Part shown: positions 26,362 to 37,785 of the stretch, one piece after another
How positions within the stretch are numbered: the first letter of the stretch is position 1
Layout of the letters: the number at the start of each line of letters is the position of its first letter
Assembly: GCA_016716565.1 (NCBI GenBank)
Contig: JADJWC010000001.1
Span: 372,001 to 436,000, forward strand
Direction: 5' to 3'
Source of the DNA: a bacterium
GTDB lineage: Bacteria > Bacteroidota > Ignavibacteria > Ignavibacteriales > Ignavibacteriaceae
Length of the DNA: 64,000 bases
Made by a program: the position numbers and the translations under genes
The notes under the pieces: generated by a model
The model's input: the letters and a program-made list of their open reading frames with translations, nothing else
What the model was told of the DNA's origin: nothing
Databases searched by the model: none

Positions 26362-28164
26362 ATGATAAACAAACTAATTTTCACAATAATAATATTTGCA
26401 GCTAACTATCAGAGCAATTTTGCCTGCACAAACTTTATTGTAACCAAAGGTGCAAGTGCTGATGGTTCAGTTATGATTTCGTACACTGCCGACTCATATG
26501 GATTCTACGGAGAGCTTTATCATTTTCCTGCCGCAGTTTATAATAACGGAGCCTGGCTGGAAATTTATGAATGGGATTCCGGCAAATATCTTGGAAGAAT
26601 TCCGCAGGCAGAAGTCACATACAATGTTGTCGGCAATATGAATGAGCACCAGGTAGTAATTGGTGAAACAAGTTTCGGCGGAAGAGAAGAGCTTGTTGAT
26701 CCGAAAGGATTAATTGACTACGGCAGTTTGATGTATATCGCTCTTCAAAGATCAAAATCCGCTCGCGAAGCAATCAAAATAATGACTGATCTAGTCAACG
26801 AATATGGCTATCACAGTTCAGGCGAATCTTTTTCAATTGGTGATGCAAACGAAGCATGGATACTTGAAATGATTGGCAAAGGCGAAGGCAACACAGGGAC
26901 AGTTTGGGTAGCGGTTAAAATTCCGGATGGATATGTATCGGGACACGCAAACCAGTCCCGTATTACAACTTTTCCTTTGAACGATCCGGAGAACTGTATT
27001 TATTCACCTGATGTAATTTCTTTTGCAAGAGAGAAAGGCTACTTCAATGGTGAAGATTCGGAGTTTAATTTTTCAGATGCTTACGCTCCGCTAGATTTCG
27101 GAGCAATAAGATTCTGCGATGCACGTGTGTGGTCTTTGTTCAGAAGATGTAATGCTGATATGGATAAATATGCTTCATATATAAAAGGAGAATCTCTTGA
27201 AAGAATGCCGCTTTATATAAAGCCAGAAAAAAAATTATCAGTTCACGATGTTATGTATTTAATGCGTGACCATTACCAAGGAACAGAGCTTGACATGACA
27301 GTTGGTGTTGCTGCCGGACCCTACGAAATGCCTTACAGGTGGCGTCCGCTAACGTGGAAGTATGCAGAAGAAGAATATTTCCATGAAAGACCCATCTCAA
27401 CACCACAGACAGGATTTTCTTTTATATCGCAGGCGAGATCTCATCTGCCAAATGAAGTCGGAGGAGTTTTATGGTTTGGTGTTGACGATACATACTTTAC
27501 TGTGTACACCCCTATGTATTCATCAATAACAAGAATACCGTATAATTTTTCGGAGGGAGTTGGTTCTCTTTCAAAGTTTACGTGGGACGCAGCGTTCTGG
27601 GTATTTAATTTTGTCTCCAACTTTTCTTATCCCAGATTTTCTGTTGTTATTGACGATGTAAAGAAAGTTCAGGGCGAGCTTGAAGGTTATTATCTCGCAC
27701 AGCAAAAAACTGTTGATGAAACCGCTCTTTCTCTGCTGAAGAATTCGAGAGGAGAGGCGATTGAATATCTCACCAATTACTCTGTTGCTTCCGGAGAAAA
27801 AACATACGAGCGATGGAAACAGCTTGGCGAGGAGCTTCTTCAGAAAAATATTGACGGCATTTCCAAAACAGAATTCTTTCAGCCAAAAAACATCGGCTAT
27901 CCCGATCACTTTAAAAAACGTATCATTGAAGAATCGGGTGATAAGTTTAAAATGAAGGAAATCATTACTGATCCAGAACTCACTTACACTCAGAATATAA
28001 GTAAAGCAGATCAGCTTGTTGTTGAAAAGAAATATAGCGAGGCAAAATCATTTTATCAGAAAGCACTGGAGATAAAGCCGAATGAGGTATATCCAAAACA
28101 AAAGATAGAAAAAATTGAATCTATACTTGGTGCAATAGACCAGATTCACAACAGCACTTTTTAG
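26362..28164 (+). CDS. C69-family dipeptidase with TPR-like tail
   Basis: 600 residues. After the signal peptide the mature chain begins at Cys22 (ACTNFIVTKGASADGSVMISY), the autoprocessed N-terminal nucleophile of peptidase family C69 (PepD, Ntn fold). Later blocks include GESFSIGDANEAWILEMIGKG, VWVAVKIPDGYVSGHANQSRI and DMTVGVAAGPYEMPYRW. The last about 50 residues (ADQLVVEKKYSEAKSFYQKALEIKPNE) form one tetratricopeptide unit, an addition to the basic family. It would break down dipeptides in the periplasm, fitting the secreted peptidases nearby. Confidence 0.9.
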   Translation: MINKLIFTIIIFAANYQSNFACTNFIVTKGASADGSVMISYTADSYGFYGELYHFPAAVYNNGAWLEIYEWDSGKYLGRIPQAEVTYNVVGNMNEHQVVIGETSFGGREELVDPKGLIDYGSLMYIALQRSKSAREAIKIMTDLVNEYGYHSSGESFSIGDANEAWILEMIGKGEGNTGTVWVAVKIPDGYVSGHANQSRITTFPLNDPENCIYSPDVISFAREKGYFNGEDSEFNFSDAYAPLDFGAIRFCDARVWSLFRRCNADMDKYASYIKGESLERMPLYIKPEKKLSVHDVMYLMRDHYQGTELDMTVGVAAGPYEMPYRWRPLTWKYAEEEYFHERPISTPQTGFSFISQARSHLPNEVGGVLWFGVDDTYFTVYTPMYSSITRIPYNFSEGVGSLSKFTWDAAFWVFNFVSNFSYPRFSVVIDDVKKVQGELEGYYLAQQKTVDETALSLLKNSRGEAIEYLTNYSVASGEKTYERWKQLGEELLQKNIDGISKTEFFQPKNIGYPDHFKKRIIEESGDKFKMKEIITDPELTYTQNISKADQLVVEKKYSEAKSFYQKALEIKPNEVYPKQKIEKIESILGAIDQIHNSTF

Positions 28165-28181
28165 TAATTGATCTGGATTTG

Positions 28182-28217
28182 TTCGGGGTGATAGAAAAAA
28201 TCATCCCGAGCAAAAAA
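28182..28217 (+). terminator. Intrinsic terminator after the C69 peptidase
   Basis: TTCGGGGTGAT and ATCATCCCGAG pair with G-U wobbles, followed by CAAAAAATTTTTTT. Confidence 0.65.
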
Positions 28218-28504
28218 TTTTTTTCCTGCTTCCTTCAATATCCCCATTTTGAGAATTTCATTCTCTGAATCAACATAATCACCTTGCATAATAAGAGATA
28301 TGGGTTAAAATCTGATTTTTCCTGTCGGCATCAACTTTGAAAAAATATTTTTAAAGCGTGCAACTCTGTTAACACTTAGCAACAGTTGCCCGATAGATAG
28401 GGATGTGAAATTAATTCACTTTAAGTTTGTTAAATAAAATTTTTAACCTATTTGTCCGTTAATCAGTGTCTGCTATTTATTAAACATTTCTCAATGGGGT
28501 TCCA
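28218..28504. other. AT-rich upstream region of the first C25 peptidase
   Basis: No gene. A possible promoter lies near 28422-28462 (TTTG, 19 bases, TATTTG), a weak match to the Bacteroidota consensus. The ribosome site before 28505 is poor (ATGGGG). Confidence 0.35.
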
Positions 28505-31501
28505 ATGAAACACTTATACAGCACACCAGTATTTTTCATCATTTTTATCTTCTCAGTTTCCAGCATAGTTCTGGCTTCTGTTCCTGATGGAGTTAGCCTT
28601 ACAAAAACACAGCAAGGCTATCATATAGATTTTACATTACCGGGGTATCAGTTCGAGCAAATTACTGCAGAAGGGAAAGAATATCTTCAGCTCACAATCC
28701 CGGAGTACGGAGTTATTGCGAATGTCGGACTTCCTGCATTGCCGATAATTTCTTTTAATCTTTTCATCGCACAGAATGAAAATCAGCCGGGATTTGAATT
28801 AAAAAATATTACCTCGTCCGAAAGCACATTAAAAAATAAAATTTATCCGTTCCAGATGCCGTGGGAAAAATCGAAATCACTGGATGAAAGACCGTTCACG
28901 ATTGATCTTAATTATTATAACTCAACGGGTAATCTGGAGCAGCCCTTTGTTCAAATCTCCGAGCCCTTCATTATCGCGGGTGTTAAAGGAGTTACGATTA
29001 CAATCTTCCCATTTAGATATAATCCAGGCGAGGATATACTTTACGTAACCAATACAGGATCGGTTGATATATTAATTAATAATCCGGTTTCTCCGGTAAC
29101 AGATAAATCCCCGGTCTTCAATCAGTACTTAAGCAGAGTATTTTTGAACTATGAGTGGAGTTCGCCAAAGTTAGCTTCGAAGTATTTGATCATAACCGAT
29201 CCTGCATTCGAAGCCGGAATGCAGCAATTTGTTACTCACAAAGTCAGCAAAGGTTTTCAGGTTGATATGTTCAACACAACCATCACTGGAACGACAACAA
29301 CCGCAATAAAGAACTTTATTCAGGCAAGATACAACGACCCGTCAACTAAGCCAGAATATATTTTATTAGTTGGTGATGTTGCTCAGATTCCCGCATGGAC
29401 AGGTACAGGTGAAGGCTCTCCCAAAACAGATGTCAATTATGCACAGTTAGAAGGTGGTGATTATTTCGCAGATGCTTTTCTGGGAAGATTTTCGATTGCA
29501 ACCACAACGGAGCTTCAGAATGCAATTAATAAATCCGTTTTCATGGAAAATCAGATTGGATCGTTATTGAAGAAAAATATTTACATGGCTTCATCGGATA
29601 ACTATCAGATAACCGAAGGAACACACAATTATGTTATCAGCACATACTTTGAGCCTGCTTTTTATACAAATCTGAAATTATACACTCATACCTACGGTGC
29701 AACAACACAGCAGCTAATAAATGCTTTAAATGATAATCAGATATTTGCTATCTACTCTGGTCACGGCTCAGAAACTTCCTGGGCTGATGGACCTGTTTTA
29801 ACTCAGCCGCAGGTTAGAGCATTAACAAACTCATGGTATCCGTACGTTTATTCTTTTGCGTGCGTAACCGGTTCATATCACCTGACTGAATGTTTTGGTG
29901 AAACCTGGCTGCGGACAACAAATGGCGGCTCAACTTTTTATGGTTCGTCTGTTAACTCATACTGGGATGAAGATGATATTCTTGAAAGACGATTGATCAA
30001 AGCAATGTTTGAAGATGGACTGACCAGGGTTACACCAATGTTTGATATGGCGAAGATATATCTTGTAAATCATTACGGCGGTATAATTGGAACCGGAACA
30101 ACAACATTACGTTATGTTGAGATGTACAACCTGATGGGAGATCCATCAATGCCTGTTGTGGAAATGGGACCGCCGTGTCCGATCGATCCACCGGCTAATC
30201 CAAATCCTGTAAACGGAGCTACTAATATTCCAATTGCCGGTAACACTGCAACCTGGACAAACGGTGCAGGCGCAACTCAGATTGAAGTTTGGTTTGGAGA
30301 AACCGGAAATCTTGTTCAGGTTTATAACGGGGTGCCGATTACATCTTTATCATTGGCATCATTTGAACCGCTTGATTACAGTACAACTTATGGCTGGCAG
30401 GTAAAAGGTAAGAACGATACTTGCACAGTTCCCGGACAAGTCTGGACATTCACTACAATGCAGGATCCGAATTTGTTTCAGTGGGTTGAACCATTTCCAA
30501 ATATGAATAACTGGACAATTGTAGGTCCGCTGGGTACAACTAACTGGTCAGCGAACAGTTCTGCAAGTGCAGGAGGATCGCCACCAGAACTAAGAATGAG
30601 CTGGACACCTTCATTCAACGGTGAAACAAAAATTAGATCTGTCGTTATCTCATTACCAGGAAATAAAGAAATAACATATTCGTTCAATTATTACTTTGAC
30701 TGGTACGCAAATCCAAGCGGAACAGTTACAGTTTCTGTTACTTATGACGGCGGAACTACAACCACACCTCTTTACAGCCAGGTTGATGCAACAGGAAATG
30801 TTGGACCAAGTGTAATCTCAGGAACATTCACAACTCCTGCGTCCGGTTCACAGAACACACAGATAGAGATTAAATTTGTCGGCAACTCATTCAACAACGA
30901 TAACATTTACTGGGATAACCTGACTCTCGGCTACATCGTGCCTGTTGAACTTACTTCGTTTACTGCAACATCGGAGAATGATGAAGTTCATTTGAAGTGG
31001 ATAACTGCAACCGAAACGAATAATCAGGGATTTGAAATTCTTCGCTCTGTTGCAAATGACAAAGAATGGCAGAATGCCGGATACGTTGCAGGGTTCGGAA
31101 CAACAACTGAACCGAAATCATATTCATTTGTTGATTCAAAACTTGATGCGGGAAATTACACCTACAGACTGAAACAGATTGATTTTGATGGAACAGTTAC
31201 TTATTCGGAAGAAGTAAATGTTGAAGTTGAAATACCTCTGGTATATTCTCTCGAACAGAACTATCCGAATCCGTTCAATCCGTCAACAACAATAAAGTAT
31301 TCTCTATCTGAAGATGGATTCGTTAAGCTGGCAGTTTACAATCTTCTTGGTGAGGAAGTAACAACACTTGTAAACACCGAACAGAAAGCTGGCAGATACG
31401 AAGTAAACTTCGACGCATCGAAACTATCGAGTGGAGTTTATATGTATCGACTGGAATCAAACAACTTTTTATCAATTAAGAAGATGATATTAATAAAATA
31501 G
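28505..31501 (+). CDS. C25-family (gingipain-like) cysteine peptidase with T9SS sorting domain
   Basis: 998 residues: signal peptide (about 1-25), C25 propeptide-like N-domain, and a catalytic domain with KYLIITDPAF, YILLVGDVAQIP, FAIYSGHGSETSW (His420) and YSFACVTGSY (Cys453), the catalytic pair of gingipains. An Ig/fibronectin-like module (PANPNPVNGATNIP) and a jelly-roll segment follow, then a linker module (VELTSFTATSEN, TEPKSYSF) and the type A sorting domain (SLEQNYPNPFNPST to KKMILIK). It should be a surface or released endopeptidase. The 31612 gene downstream is a paralogue. Confidence 0.92.
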   Translation: MKHLYSTPVFFIIFIFSVSSIVLASVPDGVSLTKTQQGYHIDFTLPGYQFEQITAEGKEYLQLTIPEYGVIANVGLPALPIISFNLFIAQNENQPGFELKNITSSESTLKNKIYPFQMPWEKSKSLDERPFTIDLNYYNSTGNLEQPFVQISEPFIIAGVKGVTITIFPFRYNPGEDILYVTNTGSVDILINNPVSPVTDKSPVFNQYLSRVFLNYEWSSPKLASKYLIITDPAFEAGMQQFVTHKVSKGFQVDMFNTTITGTTTTAIKNFIQARYNDPSTKPEYILLVGDVAQIPAWTGTGEGSPKTDVNYAQLEGGDYFADAFLGRFSIATTTELQNAINKSVFMENQIGSLLKKNIYMASSDNYQITEGTHNYVISTYFEPAFYTNLKLYTHTYGATTQQLINALNDNQIFAIYSGHGSETSWADGPVLTQPQVRALTNSWYPYVYSFACVTGSYHLTECFGETWLRTTNGGSTFYGSSVNSYWDEDDILERRLIKAMFEDGLTRVTPMFDMAKIYLVNHYGGIIGTGTTTLRYVEMYNLMGDPSMPVVEMGPPCPIDPPANPNPVNGATNIPIAGNTATWTNGAGATQIEVWFGETGNLVQVYNGVPITSLSLASFEPLDYSTTYGWQVKGKNDTCTVPGQVWTFTTMQDPNLFQWVEPFPNMNNWTIVGPLGTTNWSANSSASAGGSPPELRMSWTPSFNGETKIRSVVISLPGNKEITYSFNYYFDWYANPSGTVTVSVTYDGGTTTTPLYSQVDATGNVGPSVISGTFTTPASGSQNTQIEIKFVGNSFNNDNIYWDNLTLGYIVPVELTSFTATSENDEVHLKWITATETNNQGFEILRSVANDKEWQNAGYVAGFGTTTEPKSYSFVDSKLDAGNYTYRLKQIDFDGTVTYSEEVNVEVEIPLVYSLEQNYPNPFNPSTTIKYSLSEDGFVKLAVYNLLGEEVTTLVNTEQKAGRYEVNFDASKLSSGVYMYRLESNNFLSIKKMILIK

Positions 31502-31508
31502 TGGCCTC

Positions 31509-31538
31509 CCTAAATCCCTCCAAAGGAGGGACTTTAGG
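31509..31538. repeat. Palindromic repeat after the C25 gene
   Basis: CCTAAATCCCTCC AAA GGAGGGACTTTAGG. It has no T-run, so it is more likely a dispersed palindrome than a terminator; a related CTCTCCTT/AAGGAGAG element is inside the gene at 37786. Confidence 0.6.
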
Positions 31539-31611
31539 AATCAAGTTACAGCTAATGGGTAGTGTAAAAAAAGGCAGTTCAATTTTTAGTAATTAAAACC
31601 AGGTGAGATAA

Positions 31612-34600
31612 ATGAAATATTTCAGCAGAGAAAAAGCAAAAAATTATTTTTTACTTTTATCTTTAATCTTTGTTCTTGTTGTTCCACCGAACGTATTTGC
31701 TCAGTGGTTGAACGATGGCGGAATAAAAACTAATATCCTGAGTGTCACTTCTCAGAGCACAAGAGTTGAATACATTCTTACTCAGTATGATGAACGCATC
31801 GTTGATGTTAACGGGGCAGAATGTTCTCAATATCAGATTCCCGGCAGCATTGTTTTGATGGAAAGAGGATTACCTCAGCTTCCGGCTGACAGGAGAAGCA
31901 TTGTCATTCCCGATCTTGCGGTAACGAACTATACAATTATTGATTCTGAATATGAAACGATAGAAACTCTCCCTATCATATGCCTTCGAAAGGACATTTC
32001 ACAAGGAATATCGATCCTGATTCAGTACCGTTTGAGTTCAGCGAATTTTATACAACAAACAACTGGTATCCTGCAGAGAATATTCAGCTTGATGTTCCTT
32101 ACATTGTTCGGGATTTGCGTGGGCAGACAATTCAGTTCAACCCGATGCAGTACAATCCGGCAGAAAGAAAACTAAAAATATGTAAACGAATTGTTGTAGA
32201 AGTTTTTAATAATTACAGTTTGCAGGCTGTAAATCCATTCATCAGGAATAACCCTCTTGATGCTGTCGATAGAGATTTCAACGATATTTATAAATCGCTA
32301 TTTATTAATTATGGTCTCGGCGAATTTGATTACACTCCTCTTGAAGAAACAGGAAGACTCCTGATAATTTATCCGACTGCATTTGCAGGCAACGTGACTC
32401 CTTTTTACAACTGGAAAGTTGAAAGAGGTATTACAACTTTACTGGCAGAATATCCAACACAAACCGGAACTGGTTCAGCAGCGATTAAAAATTATATTCA
32501 AAATCTTTATAACTCACCCGAAGGATTAACTTTTATAATCCTCGTTGGAGAAGCAAACCAGATCCCAACAATAAACGGACAATACGAAGGCGCACCTTCT
32601 GATCCCTGTTATGTTAAACTTGCAGGAAGTGATGCTTATCCGGATGCATTCATTTCAAGAATATCTCCGACATCAGCAGCAAACCTTGATTATGTTTTAT
32701 GGAAGCTGATCAGATATGAAAAATATCCTGACACAGGTCCCGATGCTGCATGGTATCTAAAAGGAACCGGTGTTGCAAGCAATGAAGGTAGCCCGCCGGA
32801 CTGGCAGCGCGCAAACCTTCTTCGAGATATGTTAATTAATAATATGTATTTCACACAGGTTGATCAGATTTACGATCCGGGCGCAACATCATCGCAGGTC
32901 ACAAATGCACTTAACGATGGAAGAAGTATTCTTAATTATATCGGGCACGGTTCAGGAACATCGTGGAGTACAACAGGATTTGGTAATTCAGCTATTCATC
33001 AACTTTCTAACGGATATAAAAATCCTTTTATTATCGATGTTGCTTGTTTGAATGGTGATTTTACTATGAGCGAATGTATGGAAGAAGCATGGATAAGAAC
33101 AGGAAGTATGACAACACCGAGAGGCGCAATTGCAGTATATGGTTCTTCAACAAATGCAAGCTGGGTTCCTCCTTGTGATATGCAGAATCACGGGATGATG
33201 CTTTTGACAACAAGACAGAAACAAACAGTCGGCGGAGTTAGCTTTAACGGATTAATGCACGCAATGGATCTTTGGGGCGGAAGCACCGGCGAAGGTCTAA
33301 AGCTGATGGAACAGTATAATATTTTTGGTGACTGCACGATGCTTCTTACAATGGGCGTAACTCCTGATACAGTTGCACCTGCACAAATAACAGATCTCGT
33401 AGCACATGATCCGACTTCGAATTCTGTTACTTTAAACTGGACAGCACCATTGGATTCTTCATTTCTTGGAATAGTCAGTTATGATTTGCGTTATTCAACA
33501 ACACCGATTGTAACTAATAACGATTTTGAAAATGCACCGCAGGTTATGGTTGCTGGCGGACCGGATACTTCAGGAACACCAAAGAGTTATGTTCTTCGCA
33601 ACCTTAACTTTAGCACTCAATACTATTTTGCGATAAAAGCGTTTGATCTTTGGGGAAATAAATCCGTTATGTCAAATGTTCCGGTGATGACAACGTGGGG
33701 AGCTCCGCAAATTGTAGTTACTCCCGACTCGATGTATTGTCCTATTATGCCGAATACATCTCACACAGATTCGGTGATGATATTTAACACAACAACCAGT
33801 AATTCGACACTTGATTACGAGATTGAGTTAACCAATAATACTTTCCCCGGACAGATAATCACAAGAGTTATTCAACTGAATGAATCAAATTCAGTGAACG
33901 CAACAAAAGAGAATCCTGATTTGAATAACGGAACAAGTTCGCGTGGTTCCGGCGGTCCGGATCTTTTCGGATATGAATGGATAGACAGTAACGAACCCAA
34001 TGGACCGGATTATGTTTGGAATGATATTTCAACAACAGGAACGCTTGTTACTAATTGGGTTCCAACCGGAACATATGATGCTAAAGATGAAGGGTATGCC
34101 GGTCCTTTCCCGCTGGGATTTGATTTCAAATATTATGGAAATACAAAAACGCAAGTCTATGTCAGCTCAAATGGTATAATAATGTTCAGCACATTAAGCA
34201 CGAATATTATTACTAACGCGAGCATACCTAACAGTGCGATTCCAAATGAATATATCTCACCATTCTGGGATGATCTGGATGGACGAACTCAGGGAACCGT
34301 TCATTATAAGCAGGATGGTAATAAATTCGTCATCCAGTTCACAAACTGGCAGAAGTATTCAGCAACAGGTTCTCTTACATTCCAGGTTGTTCTGCATTCA
34401 AATGGTAAGATTATGTTCTATTATAATAATATGAACGCAACACTTAATTCAGCAACTGTTGGAATTGAAAACCAAACTGGAACCGATGGACTTCAGGTAG
34501 CTTACAATGCAAATTATGTACAAAATAATCTTGCTGTCCAGTTTTCAGCAGAACCGGAATGGCTGATTACAGAAAATATGCAGGGAACAGTTTACAATGG

Positions 34601-35315
34601 TAACTCAATAGCTGTTCTCCTTAACTTTATTACTGAAGGACTCGACAGCGGTGATTACTCAATGGATATGGTGATCACAAGTAACGATCCGTTTAATCCG
34701 GAAATAATCGTTCCGATTGCAATGAAGATTACAAGCATAGTTCCCGTTGAGCTTTCTTCTTTTACAGCAGAAAATGTTGATGGAGAAGTTGTATTGAAAT
34801 GGCAGACGGTGACTGAAACGAATAATAGTGGATTTGAAGTAGAACGAAGTCAAATGTCAAACGTCAAAGGTCAAATGGATTGGACAAAGATTTCTTTTGT
34901 TGAAGGAAGAGGAACAACAACTGAATTAACAGAATATAGTTACAAAGATAAAATTATAGCTCCGGGAAAATATGTTTACAGGTTAAAGCAAATTGATTTT
35001 GATGGAACAGTTTCATACAGCAATGAAGTTGAAATTGATGTAACTGGCCCGAAAGATTTTGCTTTGTATCAGAACTATCCGAATCCATTCAACCCGACAA
35101 CTATAATTAAATTTGCATTACCTGTTGACAGCAAAGTAAAAATAAATGTTTACAACTCACTCGGTCAGTTGGTTGAAACATTAGTTGATAAAGAAATGCA
35201 GTCAGGCTATCACGAAATTAACTTCGACGCATCAAGGTTAGCAAGCGGAGTTTATTTATATCAGCTAAAGGCAGGAGAATACGTTTCAGTAAAGAAAATG
35301 CTTCTAATTAAATAA
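31612..35315 (+). pseudogene. Second C25 peptidase with T9SS sorting domain, frame broken near 31975
   Basis: The first frame (ATG 31612, AGGTGAG upstream, signal peptide ending NVFAQ) carries the propeptide to about ETLPI. The homologous sequence then continues in a different frame from PSKGHFTRNIDPDSVP (31983) to 35315. In that second frame the catalytic motifs are intact: NYIGHGSGTSW (His323) and IDVACLNGDF (Cys356), then a fibronectin-like module (PAQITDLVAHDP), an extended beta module and the sorting domain (QNYPNPFNPTT to KKMLLIK). The fault equals one missing base (or two extra). No slippery heptamer is visible, so this is a real mutation, assembly error or rare shift. Downstream translation would need an internal start. 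Confidence 0.8.
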
Positions 35316-35323
35316 ATTATCTG

Positions 35324-35350
35324 GTAGCACAGATTAATAATCTGTGCTAC
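35324..35350. repeat. GTAGCACAGATT palindrome, copy 1
   Basis: GTAGCACAGATT AAT AATCTGTGCTAC, a 12-base perfect inverted repeat, eight bases after the C25 paralogue. A longer-loop copy is at 39662-39710, after another T9SS gene. Confidence 0.8.
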
Positions 35351-35525
35351 TGTAATATTATTGTGGGCAGGTCGTTGACTTGTCCTTTTAATTTGTAAAT
35401 GTTGGTCTGTAAAATAAGACTTGACAGATAAAATATTTTTTCTGACGTTTCTCTTAAACAAAAAGAGGAGTTCGCACATCAAATAATTTTACCTTTCTTC
35501 ATCAATCAATAATAGAGGTAAAAAA

Positions 35526-37619
35526 ATGAAAGGGATAAAATTTTTTCTTCTGCTCGTCAGTTTTTCTTCATTGACCTTTTCACAAACAACACATTATTTT
35601 TACACACATAAAAATGATAGCAAAAATGTGTTAAAAGAAAATACTCGTTCTATTCAAAATTTATTTTCTAAGGAAAAAGTTTTAATAAAACAATTAGAAG
35701 GTAAACCAGGTTACCTTGCTGCTATCAACCTGAACGACACATTTGATAGCCAAAATTCAAGAGAAGATTCCGCTACATTTTTTATAAGATTTGATAACTA
35801 TTGTTTTGCCTTTGTTTTATTTAATGAAAACTTTTGGATTAGTGATAGCGACGTTATTTGGAACCAGGACAGAACATTAGCTGAGTTTACGGTACCTTTA
35901 GCAACCTACCAGTTTTTTAGTTATAGCGAAATTCAAAGCCAAACTATATTTGTGATGAAAGAAGACATTTTAATTACACAAACAGACACACTTGAAATAA
36001 ATTACAACGAGGCTCAAAATGCAGTGGTATTAGAGAATTTGGATGAAAATGGTAATGTTCTCCCTGTAATCCAGCAATATTATCTCAATCCGACTGAAAT
36101 TTATTTTTCAAGAACTGGTTTTCTATTTGTTTTCTGGGGATTTACTTTTTTTAATATATATTGTTCAGATTTTTCGGAAGAAGTACATTTTTCATGCGGA
36201 CTATCCTGGACAGATTTTTTAGATACAAAGAAAAATTACGTAATTAACCATCAACTAATAAAGGGATTAAATAATTCGGTAACATTAATAAACAATCCAG
36301 AAGATTTTATTGAACATGATATTGATGTTTTTTGCTCAAGTAAGGAAGATTCTATTTATATGGGGCATTTCGATAGCATGAGATTTGGCGGAGACACTTT
36401 GTTTGGTTTTGGTGGAGCTGTAAAAATCGCAGGCAACGATTGGAAAGGAAAGTTATTTTCAACACCATTCAATAGCAATCATACTGGTTTTTGTACTGGT
36501 CTTTTCTCTATGGATCTCCAGAGAAACTTTATCTTTGCCACTAATCCAATCCAAACTGAAAGCGGCTATACATTTACATACTGGATTGCAGGATTAAATA
36601 ATACACCTCCGAACATCATTAAATATCCGGATAAAAGTGAAATTAGTCTTGGATACATAGCCTCTTATACCGATGCATTTTTATTCAATACCGAAAATTC
36701 AATCTTCTTTGGGAGTAGCTATTTCGGTTTAACTAATGAGACTAGGTATGACGATTTGCATAATTCTTATTTTCAACTTTTTGATTTCCAGAATAGTCTG
36801 ATTGCAGAAGGTATAGTTGAGAATTTTCCCCCACTCTTTCTAAATCCAAATAAATACATTTTAAAAACGACAAATAACAATTTTAAAATTTCAGGAGAAG
36901 CAGCTGAATTACTATCAAACCAATATTTTGACCTAAGAAGCAATGATAAAACCCCACCATTTATTTCATCATTGAACATAATTGATGAACAGGGCGTTCC
37001 TTCTCGTCGATTTGAAAAAAATAGTTTGGGCAAACTTTCATTTTCTGCGAATGATATTGAAATTAATGGTTTCATTGTTGATTCAACACAGGTATTATTT
37101 AGGCTAAGTGGTACCAATGATTGGCAAAAAATCCCGCTAAACTATATTCTTTATGATGAACGAATCGGATATTTATATGAATCTGATTTAGCCCCATATA
37201 CAAATTACGATTCTGCTTCAATTGATCTTAAATTTATTTTCACTGATTTATCCAATAATATAACGGAACTTGTACTTCAACCTGCAATTGGAATAGGTAA
37301 GTATGGTACGATTACAAGTGTTATTCCAGATTTAGAATCTCAGTTAAATTCTCCCAAAAATTTTAATCTGTATCAGAATTATCCCAACCCATTCAACCCG
37401 ACAACAACAATTAAGTTTGCATTGCCGGTTGAGAGTACTGTGAAGGTAAATGTTTACAACTCTCTCGGACAGTTAGTTGAAACCTTAGTAGACAAAGAAA
37501 TGCAATCAGGTTATCATGAAGTAAGCTTTGATGCATCAAGGTTGGCAAGCGGAGTTTATTTGTATCAACTGCAAGCCGGAGAATATATATCAGTAAAGAA
37601 GATGTTATTGTTGAAATAA
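35526..37619 (+). CDS. Large secreted protein with T9SS sorting domain, function unknown
   Basis: 697 residues: signal peptide (about 1-20, ending LTFSQ), a long region without a family I recognise (phenylalanine- and asparagine-rich beta structure, e.g. FFIRFDNYCFAFVLF, FLFVFWGFTFF), then an Ig-like segment (TPPFISSLNIIDEQGVPSRR) and a type A sorting domain (NLYQNYPNPFNPTTT to KKMLLLK) nearly identical to those of the flanking genes. The body uses noticeably AT-richer codons than its neighbours. AGAGGT precedes the ATG. A Rho-independent terminator follows at once. Confidence 0.8.
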   Translation: MKGIKFFLLLVSFSSLTFSQTTHYFYTHKNDSKNVLKENTRSIQNLFSKEKVLIKQLEGKPGYLAAINLNDTFDSQNSREDSATFFIRFDNYCFAFVLFNENFWISDSDVIWNQDRTLAEFTVPLATYQFFSYSEIQSQTIFVMKEDILITQTDTLEINYNEAQNAVVLENLDENGNVLPVIQQYYLNPTEIYFSRTGFLFVFWGFTFFNIYCSDFSEEVHFSCGLSWTDFLDTKKNYVINHQLIKGLNNSVTLINNPEDFIEHDIDVFCSSKEDSIYMGHFDSMRFGGDTLFGFGGAVKIAGNDWKGKLFSTPFNSNHTGFCTGLFSMDLQRNFIFATNPIQTESGYTFTYWIAGLNNTPPNIIKYPDKSEISLGYIASYTDAFLFNTENSIFFGSSYFGLTNETRYDDLHNSYFQLFDFQNSLIAEGIVENFPPLFLNPNKYILKTTNNNFKISGEAAELLSNQYFDLRSNDKTPPFISSLNIIDEQGVPSRRFEKNSLGKLSFSANDIEINGFIVDSTQVLFRLSGTNDWQKIPLNYILYDERIGYLYESDLAPYTNYDSASIDLKFIFTDLSNNITELVLQPAIGIGKYGTITSVIPDLESQLNSPKNFNLYQNYPNPFNPTTTIKFALPVESTVKVNVYNSLGQLVETLVDKEMQSGYHEVSFDASRLASGVYLYQLQAGEYISVKKMLLLK

Positions 37620-37646
37620 AGTCCAATATTTCAAATCTAACTTTTC

Positions 37647-37679
37647 ATCCCACTCAACGAACATTGAGTGGGATTTTTT
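37647..37679 (+). terminator. Intrinsic terminator
   Basis: ATCCCACTCAA and TTGAGTGGGAT form an 11-base-pair stem around CGAACA, followed by six Ts. Ends the 35526 gene. Confidence 0.9.
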
Positions 37680-37785
37680 ATTATAACACACATTTTTAAT
37701 CCACACAGAATATCATTTAACATCTTATCTCCATTATGATTAATTTTGAGCGCAATTTGATTTTAATAAACGAGAGGAATCAGAA

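Noticed and set aside
31960..31990. Programmed ribosomal frameshift in the C25 gene
   Set aside because: No X-XXY-YYZ slippery heptamer or following stem is visible; mutation or sequence error is simpler.
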